Both the position numbers and the translations under genes were made by a program. From positions 46,424-110,423 of the forward strand of contig JAKSPE010000006.1 in the NCBI GenBank assembly GCA_024405015.1: DNA of 64,000 bases. The letters are read 5' to 3'. The stretch is from Sphaerochaetaceae bacterium. GTDB lineage: Bacteria > Spirochaetota > Spirochaetia > Sphaerochaetales > Sphaerochaetaceae. Under the pieces are notes generated by a model. The model worked only from the letters and a program-made list of their open reading frames with translations, did no database searches and was not told the origin of the DNA. This document shows, piece after piece, positions 50,438 to 58,857 of the stretch; position 1 is the first letter of the stretch, and each line of letters starts with the position of its first letter.

Positions 50438-51976
50438 ATGGATATTGATGTAAAGAACTTCCATCCGTTGGAAGTCAAACTCCTCAGACACGTCTCCGAG
50501 GGTCAGGACATTACAGCAGACAGAATCGTAAAAGAACTCGATTACAAGATCGGTCAGTGCAACCAGGCATTCAGCTGGCTGACAGCTAAGGGTTGTCTTG
50601 TTGAGACAAACCGCAAGACCATCGTCACATATGAGCTCACAGAGCTTGGAAAGGCACAGGCAGAAGGTGGCACACCTGCTCAGAGAATCTTTGAATTGCT
50701 CAAGAGCGGAGAGCCTCTTGGACTTCCGGAGATCGCAGAGAAGCTCGGACTTGAGAAGAGCGATATCGGATCCGCATACGGCAGCCTCTCAAAGGCCGGC
50801 ACCTGTGCAATGAACGCAGAGAACAAGGCATACGTCAAAAACGATGTTCTCCCTGCTGACGTCGCAGAGACAGCAGAGCTCCTGAAGAAGGGTCTCACAG
50901 GTCCTGTCGATGAAGCCACAATGAGCGACAGAGAGAAGGCACTCATGGGAAGAATCTCCAAAAAGCGTGGTGCTGCAGGTTCCCCATACAAGATGACAGA
51001 GCGCGAAGAGGTCACCTATCAGATCACAGAAGCAGGTGTCGAGGCAAAGCAGGCACTGCTCAATGCCAACATCACAGGTGAAGAGATCGGCGTTCTCACA
51101 CCGCAGATTCTCGCTTCCGGCTCCTGGAAGACAGCAACCTTCAGACCTTATGGTCTTGATGCACCTGTCTCCAAACTCATCCCTGGAAGACACAACCCAT
51201 ATGCAAACTACATCCAGTGGGTTAAGGACAAGCTCACCTCCCTCGGTTTCGAGGAGTTCGACGGACCACTGGTAGAGAACGAGTTCTGGAACGGAGATGC
51301 TCTGTTCATGCCTCAGTTCCACAGCGCCAGAGACATCCACGATGTCTACTACGTCAAGGAGCCAAGACACTGCAAGGAAATCGAGGAGCCATGGCTCTCA
51401 AACGTCAGTGCAGCACACGAGAACGGTGGAAACACAGGTTCCCGCGGTTGGCAGTACAAGTTCGACCATGAGTTCACAAGACGCCAGGTTCTCAGAAGCC
51501 AGGGTACCGTCCTTTCCGCTCACCAGCTCACAAAGGCAAAGGTTCCTGGAAAGTACTTCGGAATCGTCCGCTGCTTCCGTTTCGATGAAGTCGATGCAAA
51601 GCACGGTGCTGACTTTTTCCAGACCGAAGGTATCGTCATCGGCAAGGAAGCAAACCTCAAGGACCTTCTCGGACTTCTCAAGATGTTCGCAACCGAGATT
51701 GCCGGTGCAACAGACTTCAAGTATGTCCCAGGCTACTTCCCATTCACAGAGCCTTCCATCGAGATTCACATCAAGCATCCTGTTCTCGGATGGTTCGAGA
51801 TGGGTGGTTCCGGAATCTTCAGACCAGAGGTCACAAAGGCTCTCGGAATTGACGAGCCGGTTCTGGCATGGGGTCTTGGAATTGACAGAATGGCTATGAT
51901 GCACCTCGGCATCAACGACATCAGAGACCTGTTCTCACCGAACATCGACAGTGTCAGAACAAGGAGGGGTAACTAA
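50438..51976 (+). CDS. pheS: Phenylalanyl-tRNA synthetase alpha subunit (archaeal/eukaryotic type)
   Basis: A 512-residue alpha subunit with an N-terminal winged-helix region (about 1-200: VKLLRHVSEGQDITADRIVKEL, LGLPEIAEKLGLEKSDIGSAYGSL) and a class II catalytic core with motif 2 RVFRCFRFDEVDAKHGADFFQTEG-like sequence (YFGIVRCFRFDEVDAKHGADFF) and motif 3 GLGIDRMAMMHLGI. Bacterial PheS is about 330 to 350 residues; this length and the N-terminal DNA-binding-like modules are the archaeal/eukaryotic form that spirochaetes carry. GGTGG lies before ATG 50438. pheT overlaps the stop by one base. Confidence 0.95.
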   Translation: MDIDVKNFHPLEVKLLRHVSEGQDITADRIVKELDYKIGQCNQAFSWLTAKGCLVETNRKTIVTYELTELGKAQAEGGTPAQRIFELLKSGEPLGLPEIAEKLGLEKSDIGSAYGSLSKAGTCAMNAENKAYVKNDVLPADVAETAELLKKGLTGPVDEATMSDREKALMGRISKKRGAAGSPYKMTEREEVTYQITEAGVEAKQALLNANITGEEIGVLTPQILASGSWKTATFRPYGLDAPVSKLIPGRHNPYANYIQWVKDKLTSLGFEEFDGPLVENEFWNGDALFMPQFHSARDIHDVYYVKEPRHCKEIEEPWLSNVSAAHENGGNTGSRGWQYKFDHEFTRRQVLRSQGTVLSAHQLTKAKVPGKYFGIVRCFRFDEVDAKHGADFFQTEGIVIGKEANLKDLLGLLKMFATEIAGATDFKYVPGYFPFTEPSIEIHIKHPVLGWFEMGGSGIFRPEVTKALGIDEPVLAWGLGIDRMAMMHLGINDIRDLFSPNIDSVRTRRGN

Positions 51977-53673
51977 TGCCTAAGTTTGAAACAAAGGAAA
52001 AGATGCTTTTCGACCTTCTTGGTCGTGAATATACAGATGATGAACTCGAGCAGGTCTTCCCAAGAGCAAAGGCCGAGCTCGATGAGCACGACAAGGAAAA
52101 CGGCGTGTTCAAGATCGAGCTGAACGACACAAACCGTCCAGACCTCTGGTCCGCCATGGGTCTTGCAAGACTGCTCAAGAACTACGAGAACCCACAGGTC
52201 AAGACCTATGACTTCTTCTCCTCCAAGTGCTACACAGCCGACAGCCAGGGCAGAAAGCTCATCGTCGGAGACAGAGCAAAGGAAGTCAGAGAGTTCTCCT
52301 GCGGTTTCATCGCATCCGGAAAGGTCGTTGACGAGGATATCCTTCTCACTCTCATCCAGAGCCAGGAGAAGCTTTGCTTCAACTTCGGAAGAAAGAGAAA
52401 GACCATCGCCATGGGAATCTACAGAAACAATCTGATCCAGTACCCAATCCACTATGATGGCGCAGATCCTGACAAGACACACTTCGTTCCACTTCACATG
52501 GACGAGGACCTTTCCCTCAGAGAAATCCTTGAGAAGCATCCAAAGGGACAGGAGTATGGCTACATCATCAAGGACAAGCCTGTCTACCCTTACCTCTTCG
52601 ATGACGCAGGAAAGACCCTTTCCATGCCACCTATCATCAACAGCGCCTATGTAGGAGCCGTTGAAGTCGGCGATGACAACCTCTTCGTCGAGATGTCAGG
52701 TCCTGGTCTCAGAGACATCCTGCTTTGCGCATCCATCATGGCAGTTGACATGGCAGACCTTGGTTTCAAGATCGAGCCTATCACCGTCGTCTATCCATAT
52801 GAGACTGAGTTCGGCAAGGAGATCACAGTACCTTACTATTTCCAGGATTCCCAGAGCTGCACACTCGAGGACATCAGAAGAGTCCTTGGTGAGGACATCG
52901 ATGCCGACGAGGCAAGAGATGCACTTCTCAGAATGGGTGTCTACAGCGTTGCAGAAGGTGACAAGATCCACATCACATGTCCTGAGTACCGAAACGACTT
53001 CCTCCATCCGGTCGATGTCGTCGAGGATGTCATGATCGGTTACGGTCTTGAGAACTTCGAGCCAACCATCCCACGCGACTTCACCGTCGGTCGTCTCACT
53101 CCAGCGGAAGAGCTTGGAAGAAAGGCAAAGGACATCATGGTCGGTATGGGATTCCAGGAGATGATCTACAACTACCTCGGAAGCAGACGCGAGTATGTCG
53201 ACAACATGCACATCAAGGGCGAGAAGGTCATTATGATCGCAAACCCGATGAGCGAGAACTTCGAGGCTGTCAGACCATCCATCATCCCTTCCCTGCTGGA
53301 AAGTGAAAGCATGTCTGGACACGCAACCTATCCACACAACATCTTCGAGGTTGGAAAAGTTGCATTCCTCGAGCCAAGCGACAACAGCGGAACCGTCACA
53401 AGAAACAACCTCGGCTTCATGTCAGCAGACAGCACAGTCGGTTTCAATGAGGCAAACAGCTTCATCAATACACTCATGTACTTCCTCAGAGTGGAGTACA
53501 CCATCGCAGCTCCAGAGGACGATCCAAGATTCATCCCTGGCCGCTGTGCAGAGATCATTGTTGGAGGAAAGAAGGTCGGCGTCTTCGGCGAAGTCCATCC
53601 TGCAGTTCTTGAGAGCTGGGGATGCGGCATGCCAGCCATCGTTGGTGAGATCGACCTTGATTGCTTGCTTTGA
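51976..53673 (+). CDS. pheT: Phenylalanyl-tRNA synthetase beta subunit (archaeal/eukaryotic type)
   Basis: A 565-residue beta subunit, short compared with bacterial PheT (about 790 to 800) because the EMAP/tRNA-binding N-terminal and anticodon-binding C-terminal domains are missing. The B3/B4 editing-type domain (NDTNRPDLWSAMGLARLL, IDIA-like segments) and the B5 and core domains (HPVDVVEDVMIGYGLENFEP, ANPMSENFEAVRPSIIPSLLE) are present. Stop of pheS and start of pheT share TAATG, with GGAGGGG upstream. Together they form the (alpha-beta)2 enzyme. Confidence 0.95.
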   Translation: MPKFETKEKMLFDLLGREYTDDELEQVFPRAKAELDEHDKENGVFKIELNDTNRPDLWSAMGLARLLKNYENPQVKTYDFFSSKCYTADSQGRKLIVGDRAKEVREFSCGFIASGKVVDEDILLTLIQSQEKLCFNFGRKRKTIAMGIYRNNLIQYPIHYDGADPDKTHFVPLHMDEDLSLREILEKHPKGQEYGYIIKDKPVYPYLFDDAGKTLSMPPIINSAYVGAVEVGDDNLFVEMSGPGLRDILLCASIMAVDMADLGFKIEPITVVYPYETEFGKEITVPYYFQDSQSCTLEDIRRVLGEDIDADEARDALLRMGVYSVAEGDKIHITCPEYRNDFLHPVDVVEDVMIGYGLENFEPTIPRDFTVGRLTPAEELGRKAKDIMVGMGFQEMIYNYLGSRREYVDNMHIKGEKVIMIANPMSENFEAVRPSIIPSLLESESMSGHATYPHNIFEVGKVAFLEPSDNSGTVTRNNLGFMSADSTVGFNEANSFINTLMYFLRVEYTIAAPEDDPRFIPGRCAEIIVGGKKVGVFGEVHPAVLESWGCGMPAIVGEIDLDCLL

Positions 53674-54713
53674 TTGACAAGAACCTAAGCCTTGACGCAT
53701 TGCGTCTGATGTTGAATTCACGTTACTTCGAAGAGAAGACAGAAGAGCTCTTCAAAGCCGGCCTGATTCATGGGACCACACACCTGGCCAACGGCCAGGA
53801 GGCCTCACAGGCCGGTCTGTGCATGGCTTTGGACGATGGAGACTGGATTGTTCCAACCCATCGTTGCCACGGCTTCACCATCTGTAACGGATCATGGCCT
53901 GTCGCCATGTTCAGCGAAATGTTCGGTTCAAGGCTTGGGCTTGCAAAAGGACTTGGTGGAAGCATGCACATGCCTGATAAACAGGTGTGCAACCTCGGCT
54001 CCTCCGCCGTTGTCGGTTCCGGTGTCCCATTGGCAACAGGAATCGCCTTCTACCAGAAGTTCCAGAGCACAGGAAGTGCCGCATTCGCCACTTCCACAAC
54101 ACAGAACCCACGAGAACTTGCCCCGCAGCCAGTAAAGAACATGAGCGTCGCCATTTTCGGTGACGGTGCATCCAGCCGTGGAAGCGTCCATGAGTCCATG
54201 AACCTTGCCAGCATCTGGAAACTCCCGGTTCTGTTCTATTGCGAAAACAACCATTATGGAATGTCCGCTTCCAGCGACAAGATGATCAGCATTGACCGCA
54301 TTTCGGAAAGGGCTGCAGCCTACAACATGCCTGGAAAGCTTGTGGATGGAAACGACCTTGAGGCTGTCTACAACGCTGTCAAGGAAGCCTCTACATATAT
54401 AAAGGAAGGAAATGGCCCTTATCTTCTTGAGGTCATGACCTATCGTTTCAAGGGACATTCCAAGAGCGACAGACGCCTTTACCGCACCTGCGACGAAGAG
54501 CAGATGTGGATGCTTCGCGACCCAATTCTTCTGTTTGAGCAGAAGATGATCGACTGCGGCTATGTCACAAAGCAGGAAGTTCTGGACATCGAGAAACAGT
54601 GTCACGAGTACATGGAAGTCCAGGCCAAGATCGCACTGGAGAAGAGCAACGACAAACTCTCTGCCCAAGAGGTGGAGAAAATGGTCTACGCCACACAGGA
54701 GGACAGAAAATGA
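53661..54713 (+). CDS. Thiamine-dependent dehydrogenase E1 alpha subunit (PDH/acetoin type)
   Basis: A 350-residue E1 alpha. The thiamine diphosphate motif GDGASSRGSVHESMNLA...CENNHYGMSA is intact, as is GLAKGLGGSMHM. It decarboxylates pyruvate, acetoin or a branched oxoacid with the beta subunit encoded next. No ATG lies near the expected N-terminus: candidates are TTG 53661, TTG 53670 or ATG 53709, so the start is uncertain and the gene overlaps the pheT end. E2 and E3 genes are not adjacent. ATGA overlap with the beta gene. Confidence 0.88.
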   Translation: MLALIDKNLSLDALRLMLNSRYFEEKTEELFKAGLIHGTTHLANGQEASQAGLCMALDDGDWIVPTHRCHGFTICNGSWPVAMFSEMFGSRLGLAKGLGGSMHMPDKQVCNLGSSAVVGSGVPLATGIAFYQKFQSTGSAAFATSTTQNPRELAPQPVKNMSVAIFGDGASSRGSVHESMNLASIWKLPVLFYCENNHYGMSASSDKMISIDRISERAAAYNMPGKLVDGNDLEAVYNAVKEASTYIKEGNGPYLLEVMTYRFKGHSKSDRRLYRTCDEEQMWMLRDPILLFEQKMIDCGYVTKQEVLDIEKQCHEYMEVQAKIALEKSNDKLSAQEVEKMVYATQEDRK

Positions 54714-55675
54714 CTTTTAGGGAAGCAATCAGAAAAGCCATGTCCGACGAGATGGCAGCAGACAGAAACGTCGTTCTCTTTGGTGAGGACATCGGTGTCT
54801 ATGGCGGATGTTTCAAGGTCACCGAAGGACTTTGGAAAGAGCATCCGAACCAGGTTGTCGACACCCCGGTCTCTGAGGAAGGCTTTACCGGAATGGCAGT
54901 AGGTGCTGCCATGATGGGACTTAGGCCAATCATTGAGATCATGTATGCCGATTTCTACACCCTCATCTTTGACCCGATCGTCAACCATGCCGCGAAGACA
55001 CACTTCATGAGTGGTGGTCAGTTCTGCTGTCCAATTACCGTCCGACTTCCGGAAGGAAGCGGTACCGGTCATGGTGCACAGCACACCCAGAGTCCAGAAG
55101 CCCTATTCATGAACGGTGTTGGACTAAAGATCGTCGCTCCTTCAAACCCATCCGATGCCTATCATCTTCTCCGGGCATCGATTCGTGACAACAATCCGGT
55201 TCTCTTTTTCGAGCACAAGCTCCTTTACCCGATGGAGGGTGAGATTGCATCATCGCCAATTGAAATCGGAAAGGCAAAAGTCGTACGAGACGGACTGGAT
55301 ATCACCATCATCGCCTATTCCCATGCCGTGATTACAGCCCTCAAAACCGCAGAAATTCTGGAGGAGCATGGCATCCGAGCAACCGTCGTTGACCTTTGCA
55401 CACTGAATCCGCTGGATAAGAACACCATTTGGCAACAGGTCCGAAAGACAGGACGCGTGGCCCTCATCCAGGACCCAAACGGAATCGGCGGAATCGAGGC
55501 TCAGGTCTGCGCCGCAATCTGCCAGGATAAGGAGACCTTCAACTCCCTCAAGTGCCAGATTCTCCAGTTCAGCGGAAAGGACACTCCAATTCCATTCTCA
55601 AAAGATCTTGAGAAGGCAACCATCCCTCAGCCAGAGGACTGTGCTATTGAGATTCTCAAGCTGTTTGAGAACTGA
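54710..55675 (+). CDS. Thiamine-dependent dehydrogenase E1 beta subunit
   Basis: A 321-residue transketolase-like beta subunit. MTFREAIRKAMSDEMAADRNVVLFGEDIGVYGG, DTPVSEEGFTGMAVGAAM, FLPEGSGTGHGAQHTQSPEA-like segment and the C-terminal VVDLCTLNPLDKNTI are typical. ATG 54710 overlaps the alpha stop as ATGA with AGGAGG upstream, so the two are coupled. Its 3' end overlaps the convergent AlaX-type gene by 20 bp. Confidence 0.92.
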   Translation: MTFREAIRKAMSDEMAADRNVVLFGEDIGVYGGCFKVTEGLWKEHPNQVVDTPVSEEGFTGMAVGAAMMGLRPIIEIMYADFYTLIFDPIVNHAAKTHFMSGGQFCCPITVRLPEGSGTGHGAQHTQSPEALFMNGVGLKIVAPSNPSDAYHLLRASIRDNNPVLFFEHKLLYPMEGEIASSPIEIGKAKVVRDGLDITIIAYSHAVITALKTAEILEEHGIRATVVDLCTLNPLDKNTIWQQVRKTGRVALIQDPNGIGGIEAQVCAAICQDKETFNSLKCQILQFSGKDTPIPFSKDLEKATIPQPEDCAIEILKLFEN

Positions 55676-56849
55676 CCATCCTACAAAAACCATCCAGGAA
55701 GGATTTCAGAGCCTCTTTGTCGTTGCAGTCTGCCACACCCTGATACACAGGTGGCCTTCCGCCACCCTTTGCATTGATCTTTGACAGAAGATTTGCCCTC
55801 ACATCGTTGAAGTTCACTTGCTCATATCGACCTTTGAGAGCAATCAGCCATTTGGTTCGGTTTCCGTCTGGGCACAGAATACACATGGCAAGGTCCTCAT
55901 ATTCCGTGACAGCCTGTGCATAATTCTGAAGGTCACTACCCTGCTGTGCCCAGAAACTACAAAGACCTCCATCTTCCAGATGATCTTTCACCTCGTAGGC
56001 AGCAAGTGCCTTGAGCGCTGCGTTTTTTGCACTTTTGGCCTCTGTCAACGCTGCATTCATGGAAGTCACCTTCTGCACAATCTCAGATGGCTTGCAGCTG
56101 AGCATGCTGTCCAGTTCAAGCACAACCTTGGAATTGCAGATGCTGTTATCGATAGCCTCCTGGCCACAGTGGAAATAGAGTCTGACATGGCCGCGAATCT
56201 GCTCCTGACCGGCAAACACCACAAGACGCAGCTCTGAAGTATTGCCTGCATGGACGCCACCACAGGCAATGCGGTCCACACCCACAATCTCGACGATACG
56301 CACATCGCCTTCGACCTTGATGGATCTGCGCATACCAAGGTCCTCGGCCGCCTGGTGGCTCATCTCATGGTAAATCACAGGATGGGCTTCCTGGATTCTC
56401 TGGTTGAGGTGTTTCACAAGGGCATCAATCGTATCAGAAGAAATCGAACTCTGGTCCGTCTCAACTGTCAGATAGGACTCTCCCAGATGCACTGCAACAG
56501 TGCCGATGCCAAACAGGCTGAAAAGAGTTCCTGAAATCAGATGCTGACAGGTGTGCATGACCATGTATTTGTAGCGATGCTCCCAGTTCAGGGAAAGCTC
56601 AAGACTCTCACCCTCGGCCACAGGGCAAGCCTTGTCCAGAATCAGGATGGAGTCCCCATCCTCGGCCTTTTTGGTGTCAAGAACATCGTACGGACCAAGT
56701 TTCCCGCAATCGCCTGGCTGGCCTCCGCATTCTGGATAGAAGACGGTACGGTCGGTCAGGACCTCGGTTGCCTTGTCGGTATGACGTACGCTTGTGACGG
56801 TACACATGGTGCTTTTCAGGTAGGTATCAACGTAATAGAGCTTTTCCAT
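55656..56849 (-). CDS. AlaX-type alanyl-tRNA editing protein with DHHA1 domain
   Basis: A 397-residue free-standing editing protein that hydrolyses mischarged tRNA-Ala. The zinc site appears as HTCQH (HxxxH) and CGGVH (CxxxH); the N-terminal barrel reads FYPECGGQPGDCG and the C-terminal DHHA1-like domain ends GGGRPPVYQGVA. This is the long AlaX form. ATG 56849 (MEKLYYVDTYL) lies 6 nt after TATCAT, with a TAGACA -35 and 17-bp spacer, and no ribosome binding site: predicted leaderless. Divergent from the next gene. Confidence 0.9.
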   Translation of the reverse strand: MEKLYYVDTYLKSTMCTVTSVRHTDKATEVLTDRTVFYPECGGQPGDCGKLGPYDVLDTKKAEDGDSILILDKACPVAEGESLELSLNWEHRYKYMVMHTCQHLISGTLFSLFGIGTVAVHLGESYLTVETDQSSISSDTIDALVKHLNQRIQEAHPVIYHEMSHQAAEDLGMRRSIKVEGDVRIVEIVGVDRIACGGVHAGNTSELRLVVFAGQEQIRGHVRLYFHCGQEAIDNSICNSKVVLELDSMLSCKPSEIVQKVTSMNAALTEAKSAKNAALKALAAYEVKDHLEDGGLCSFWAQQGSDLQNYAQAVTEYEDLAMCILCPDGNRTKWLIALKGRYEQVNFNDVRANLLSKINAKGGGRPPVYQGVADCNDKEALKSFLDGFCRMVSSQTA

Positions 56850-56855
56850 ACGATT

Positions 56856-56906
56856 ATGATACACCCAAAGGCTTAAGTTGTCTAAGGCGTCAAAAACGAG
56901 TATCTT
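56856..56906. promoter_or_regulatory. Back-to-back divergent promoters with overlapping -35 boxes
   Basis: Plus strand: TTGTCT (56878-56883), 17 bp, TATCTT (56901-56906). Minus strand: TAGACA (56884-56879), 17 bp, TATCAT (56861-56856). The two -35 hexamers overlap, so the two promoters should compete for RNA polymerase. Confidence 0.65.
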
Positions 56907-56929
56907 ATACGCAGAAACGGAGAACAGAC

Positions 56930-57487
56930 ATGGCAAGAATCAAATCCGCATGGGAAATCGCACTGGAAAAGACACAGGACATCGAAATCGACGAGAACAA
57001 GTACCGTTCCGACAAGCTTGAGAAGGAAGGAAAGGCCCTTGCCGGCAGCTATCTGAACAACACAGACAAGAGCCTGGATGAGGTTGTCGCAAAATATGCA
57101 GACTACAGCGATGAAGATCGAGATTGCGTGAGAAGAGGCATGCTCAGCACCGTGTTCTCCAACGTCAGCCTCCCAACCGACGAAATGTACGAGCTCCGAT
57201 TCAACAGAACCTGCGACCTGATGAACGTCATCACCCAGGGAGATGCTCAGGCAATGGACCTGATGCAGCAGATCGGCGGATTCTTCAAGCAGTACATCGA
57301 CTGCAAGAAGGACTTCATCACACGCATGGAGGCCCAGATCCGACAGGCCATCGAGAACAATCCAGAGGGTGTGAACAAGCAGCAGTACACCCAGATCATT
57401 GACCAGAACATCAAGAAGATGGACAGTCAGTATTCCGGAGCCCTTGAGAACACAAAAGAAGCCCTGAAGCAGCTGCTCGGTCTCTGA
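56930..57487 (+). CDS. Conserved hypothetical spirochaete-type protein
   Basis: A 185-residue soluble, mainly helical protein (MARIKSAWEIALEKTQDIEID at the start, IIDQNIKKMDSQYSGALENTKEALKQLLGL at the end), rich in charged residues and without signal peptide or known motifs. I recall similar proteins in treponemes, but the family and role cannot be stated from the sequence. ACGGAGAA precedes ATG 56930. It is transcribed from the divergent promoter region shared with the AlaX gene. Confidence 0.7.
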   Translation: MARIKSAWEIALEKTQDIEIDENKYRSDKLEKEGKALAGSYLNNTDKSLDEVVAKYADYSDEDRDCVRRGMLSTVFSNVSLPTDEMYELRFNRTCDLMNVITQGDAQAMDLMQQIGGFFKQYIDCKKDFITRMEAQIRQAIENNPEGVNKQQYTQIIDQNIKKMDSQYSGALENTKEALKQLLGL

Positions 57488-57535
57488 TAGTCATTTTTTT
57501 ACTTAAACTTTTCGACTCTGTACTCTTTTTGGCAA

Positions 57536-57563
57536 TTGTATTTACATATTAATATGGTATATT
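57536..57563 (+). promoter_or_regulatory. Promoter of the iron-type ABC importer operon
   Basis: TTGTAT (57536-57541), 16 bp, TATATT (57558-57563). The mRNA leader would be about 100 nt, with AAGGAG at 57660-57665. No clear Fur or DtxR box was found in it. Confidence 0.6.
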
Positions 57564-57673
57564 ATTTCATCTAGGCATTATCCAGGAATTCAGCGTCTTC
57601 TGCTGCAGGCGGTCGCATTGCAGCGGAAATGACTAACCGGATTGCAATAAAAAACACTTAAGGAGAAACGAAA

Positions 57674-58789
57674 ATGAAAAAAGCTTTTGCTATTCTTCTC
57701 GTACTCGTCGTTGCTTGCTCCCTCTTCGCTCAGGGCGCAAACGAGGCTGCAGCTCCAAAGGCTGAGCCAGTAATGACACATGATGAACTCGTTGCCGCAG
57801 CTCAGGCTGAAGGCACACTCACAATCTACTCCTATTCTTCAAGAATGGCTAAGATTGGTGAGGCTTTCCAGAACCTCTATGGCATCAAGGTTGAGTGCAC
57901 ACAGCTCAAGGATGCTGAGATGATCGAGAAGGTTTCCACTGAAGCAGCAGCTGGCCTCGATGCAGCAGACCTCATCTACTGCCAGGACGGTTCCAGAGTT
58001 TACCCAGAGCTCATCCTCGCTGGCTATGTCACAACATATGTTCCAGAGGATTACAAGGCTCTCATCCCAGAGACATACCAGGATCCACTCGTATTCGAGT
58101 TCTGCAACAAGCTCTTCATGTACAACAACGAGAATGGTGCTTCTGACCTGACAAACATCTGGCAGCTCACAGAGCCACAGTGGAAGAACAAGGTCCAGAC
58201 AAAGGACGGCTTCCAGGAAGGTGTCAACCTCAACTTCTTCACAATGATCACAAGAGACGACTGGGCACAGAAGATCGCTGATGCTTACAAGGCTCTCTAT
58301 GGCAAGGACATCGTTCTCGATGCTGACTGCAAGAACGCTGGTTACCAGTGGATCAAGGGTCTGTATGCTAACGTCGTTCTTGGCAAGTCTGATACAACCA
58401 TTCACGAGCAGGTTGGTGCTGCTGGTGTTGGCGACTACTATGGTCTGTACACATACAACAAGTCCAGAAACTCTGCAGCTAAGGGCCTCCACACAGCTCC
58501 AAACACAGCTATGCAGCCATTTGCAGGTTTCATGTATCCTGTCTACACATTCATCACAAAGAATGCAAAGTCCGTCAACGCAGCTAAGCTCTTCATCGAG
58601 TATGCATCATCCAACGAAGGATTCGAAGTCTACAAGGTCCTTGGTGACTACTCTCCAAAGGCTGACCTCGTAAACCCAGAGGACCCAATCTCATTCTCAC
58701 AGTGGGAGCAGATCCTTGTTGTTGAGGATCCAGCATGGTGTGCTGAAGCACGTCCAGACGTAGAAGAGTTCATTTCCAGAATTATGTAA
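57674..58789 (+). CDS. Iron(III)/thiamine-type ABC transporter substrate-binding protein
   Basis: A 371-residue exported binding protein. The signal peptide MKKAFAILLVLVVACSLFAQG ends in an AxA-like site after LFAQ; the VVAC could also be a lipobox. The mature part resembles family-8 binding proteins (AfuA/FutA): EGTLTIYSYSSRMAKIGEAFQNLYGIKVECTQL, KLFMYNN, NAKSVNAAKLFIEYASSNEG. The ligand could be ferric iron, a sugar phosphate or another small anion. A hairpin separates it from the permease gene, which probably allows the binding protein to be made in excess. Confidence 0.88.
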   Translation: MKKAFAILLVLVVACSLFAQGANEAAAPKAEPVMTHDELVAAAQAEGTLTIYSYSSRMAKIGEAFQNLYGIKVECTQLKDAEMIEKVSTEAAAGLDAADLIYCQDGSRVYPELILAGYVTTYVPEDYKALIPETYQDPLVFEFCNKLFMYNNENGASDLTNIWQLTEPQWKNKVQTKDGFQEGVNLNFFTMITRDDWAQKIADAYKALYGKDIVLDADCKNAGYQWIKGLYANVVLGKSDTTIHEQVGAAGVGDYYGLYTYNKSRNSAAKGLHTAPNTAMQPFAGFMYPVYTFITKNAKSVNAAKLFIEYASSNEGFEVYKVLGDYSPKADLVNPEDPISFSQWEQILVVEDPAWCAEARPDVEEFISRIM

Positions 58790-58801
58790 TCTTCTGCAGA
58801 T

Positions 58802-58829
58802 TGCCCACTACATTCACGTGTAGTGGGCA
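58802..58829 (+). other. Intercistronic hairpin after the binding-protein gene
   Basis: TGCCCACTAC (58802-58811) pairs perfectly with GTAGTGGGCA (58820-58829), followed by TTTCATATTTTT. It resembles a weak terminator. Confidence 0.7.
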
Positions 58830-58857
58830 TTTCATATTTTTAACCAAGGAATAAGAA

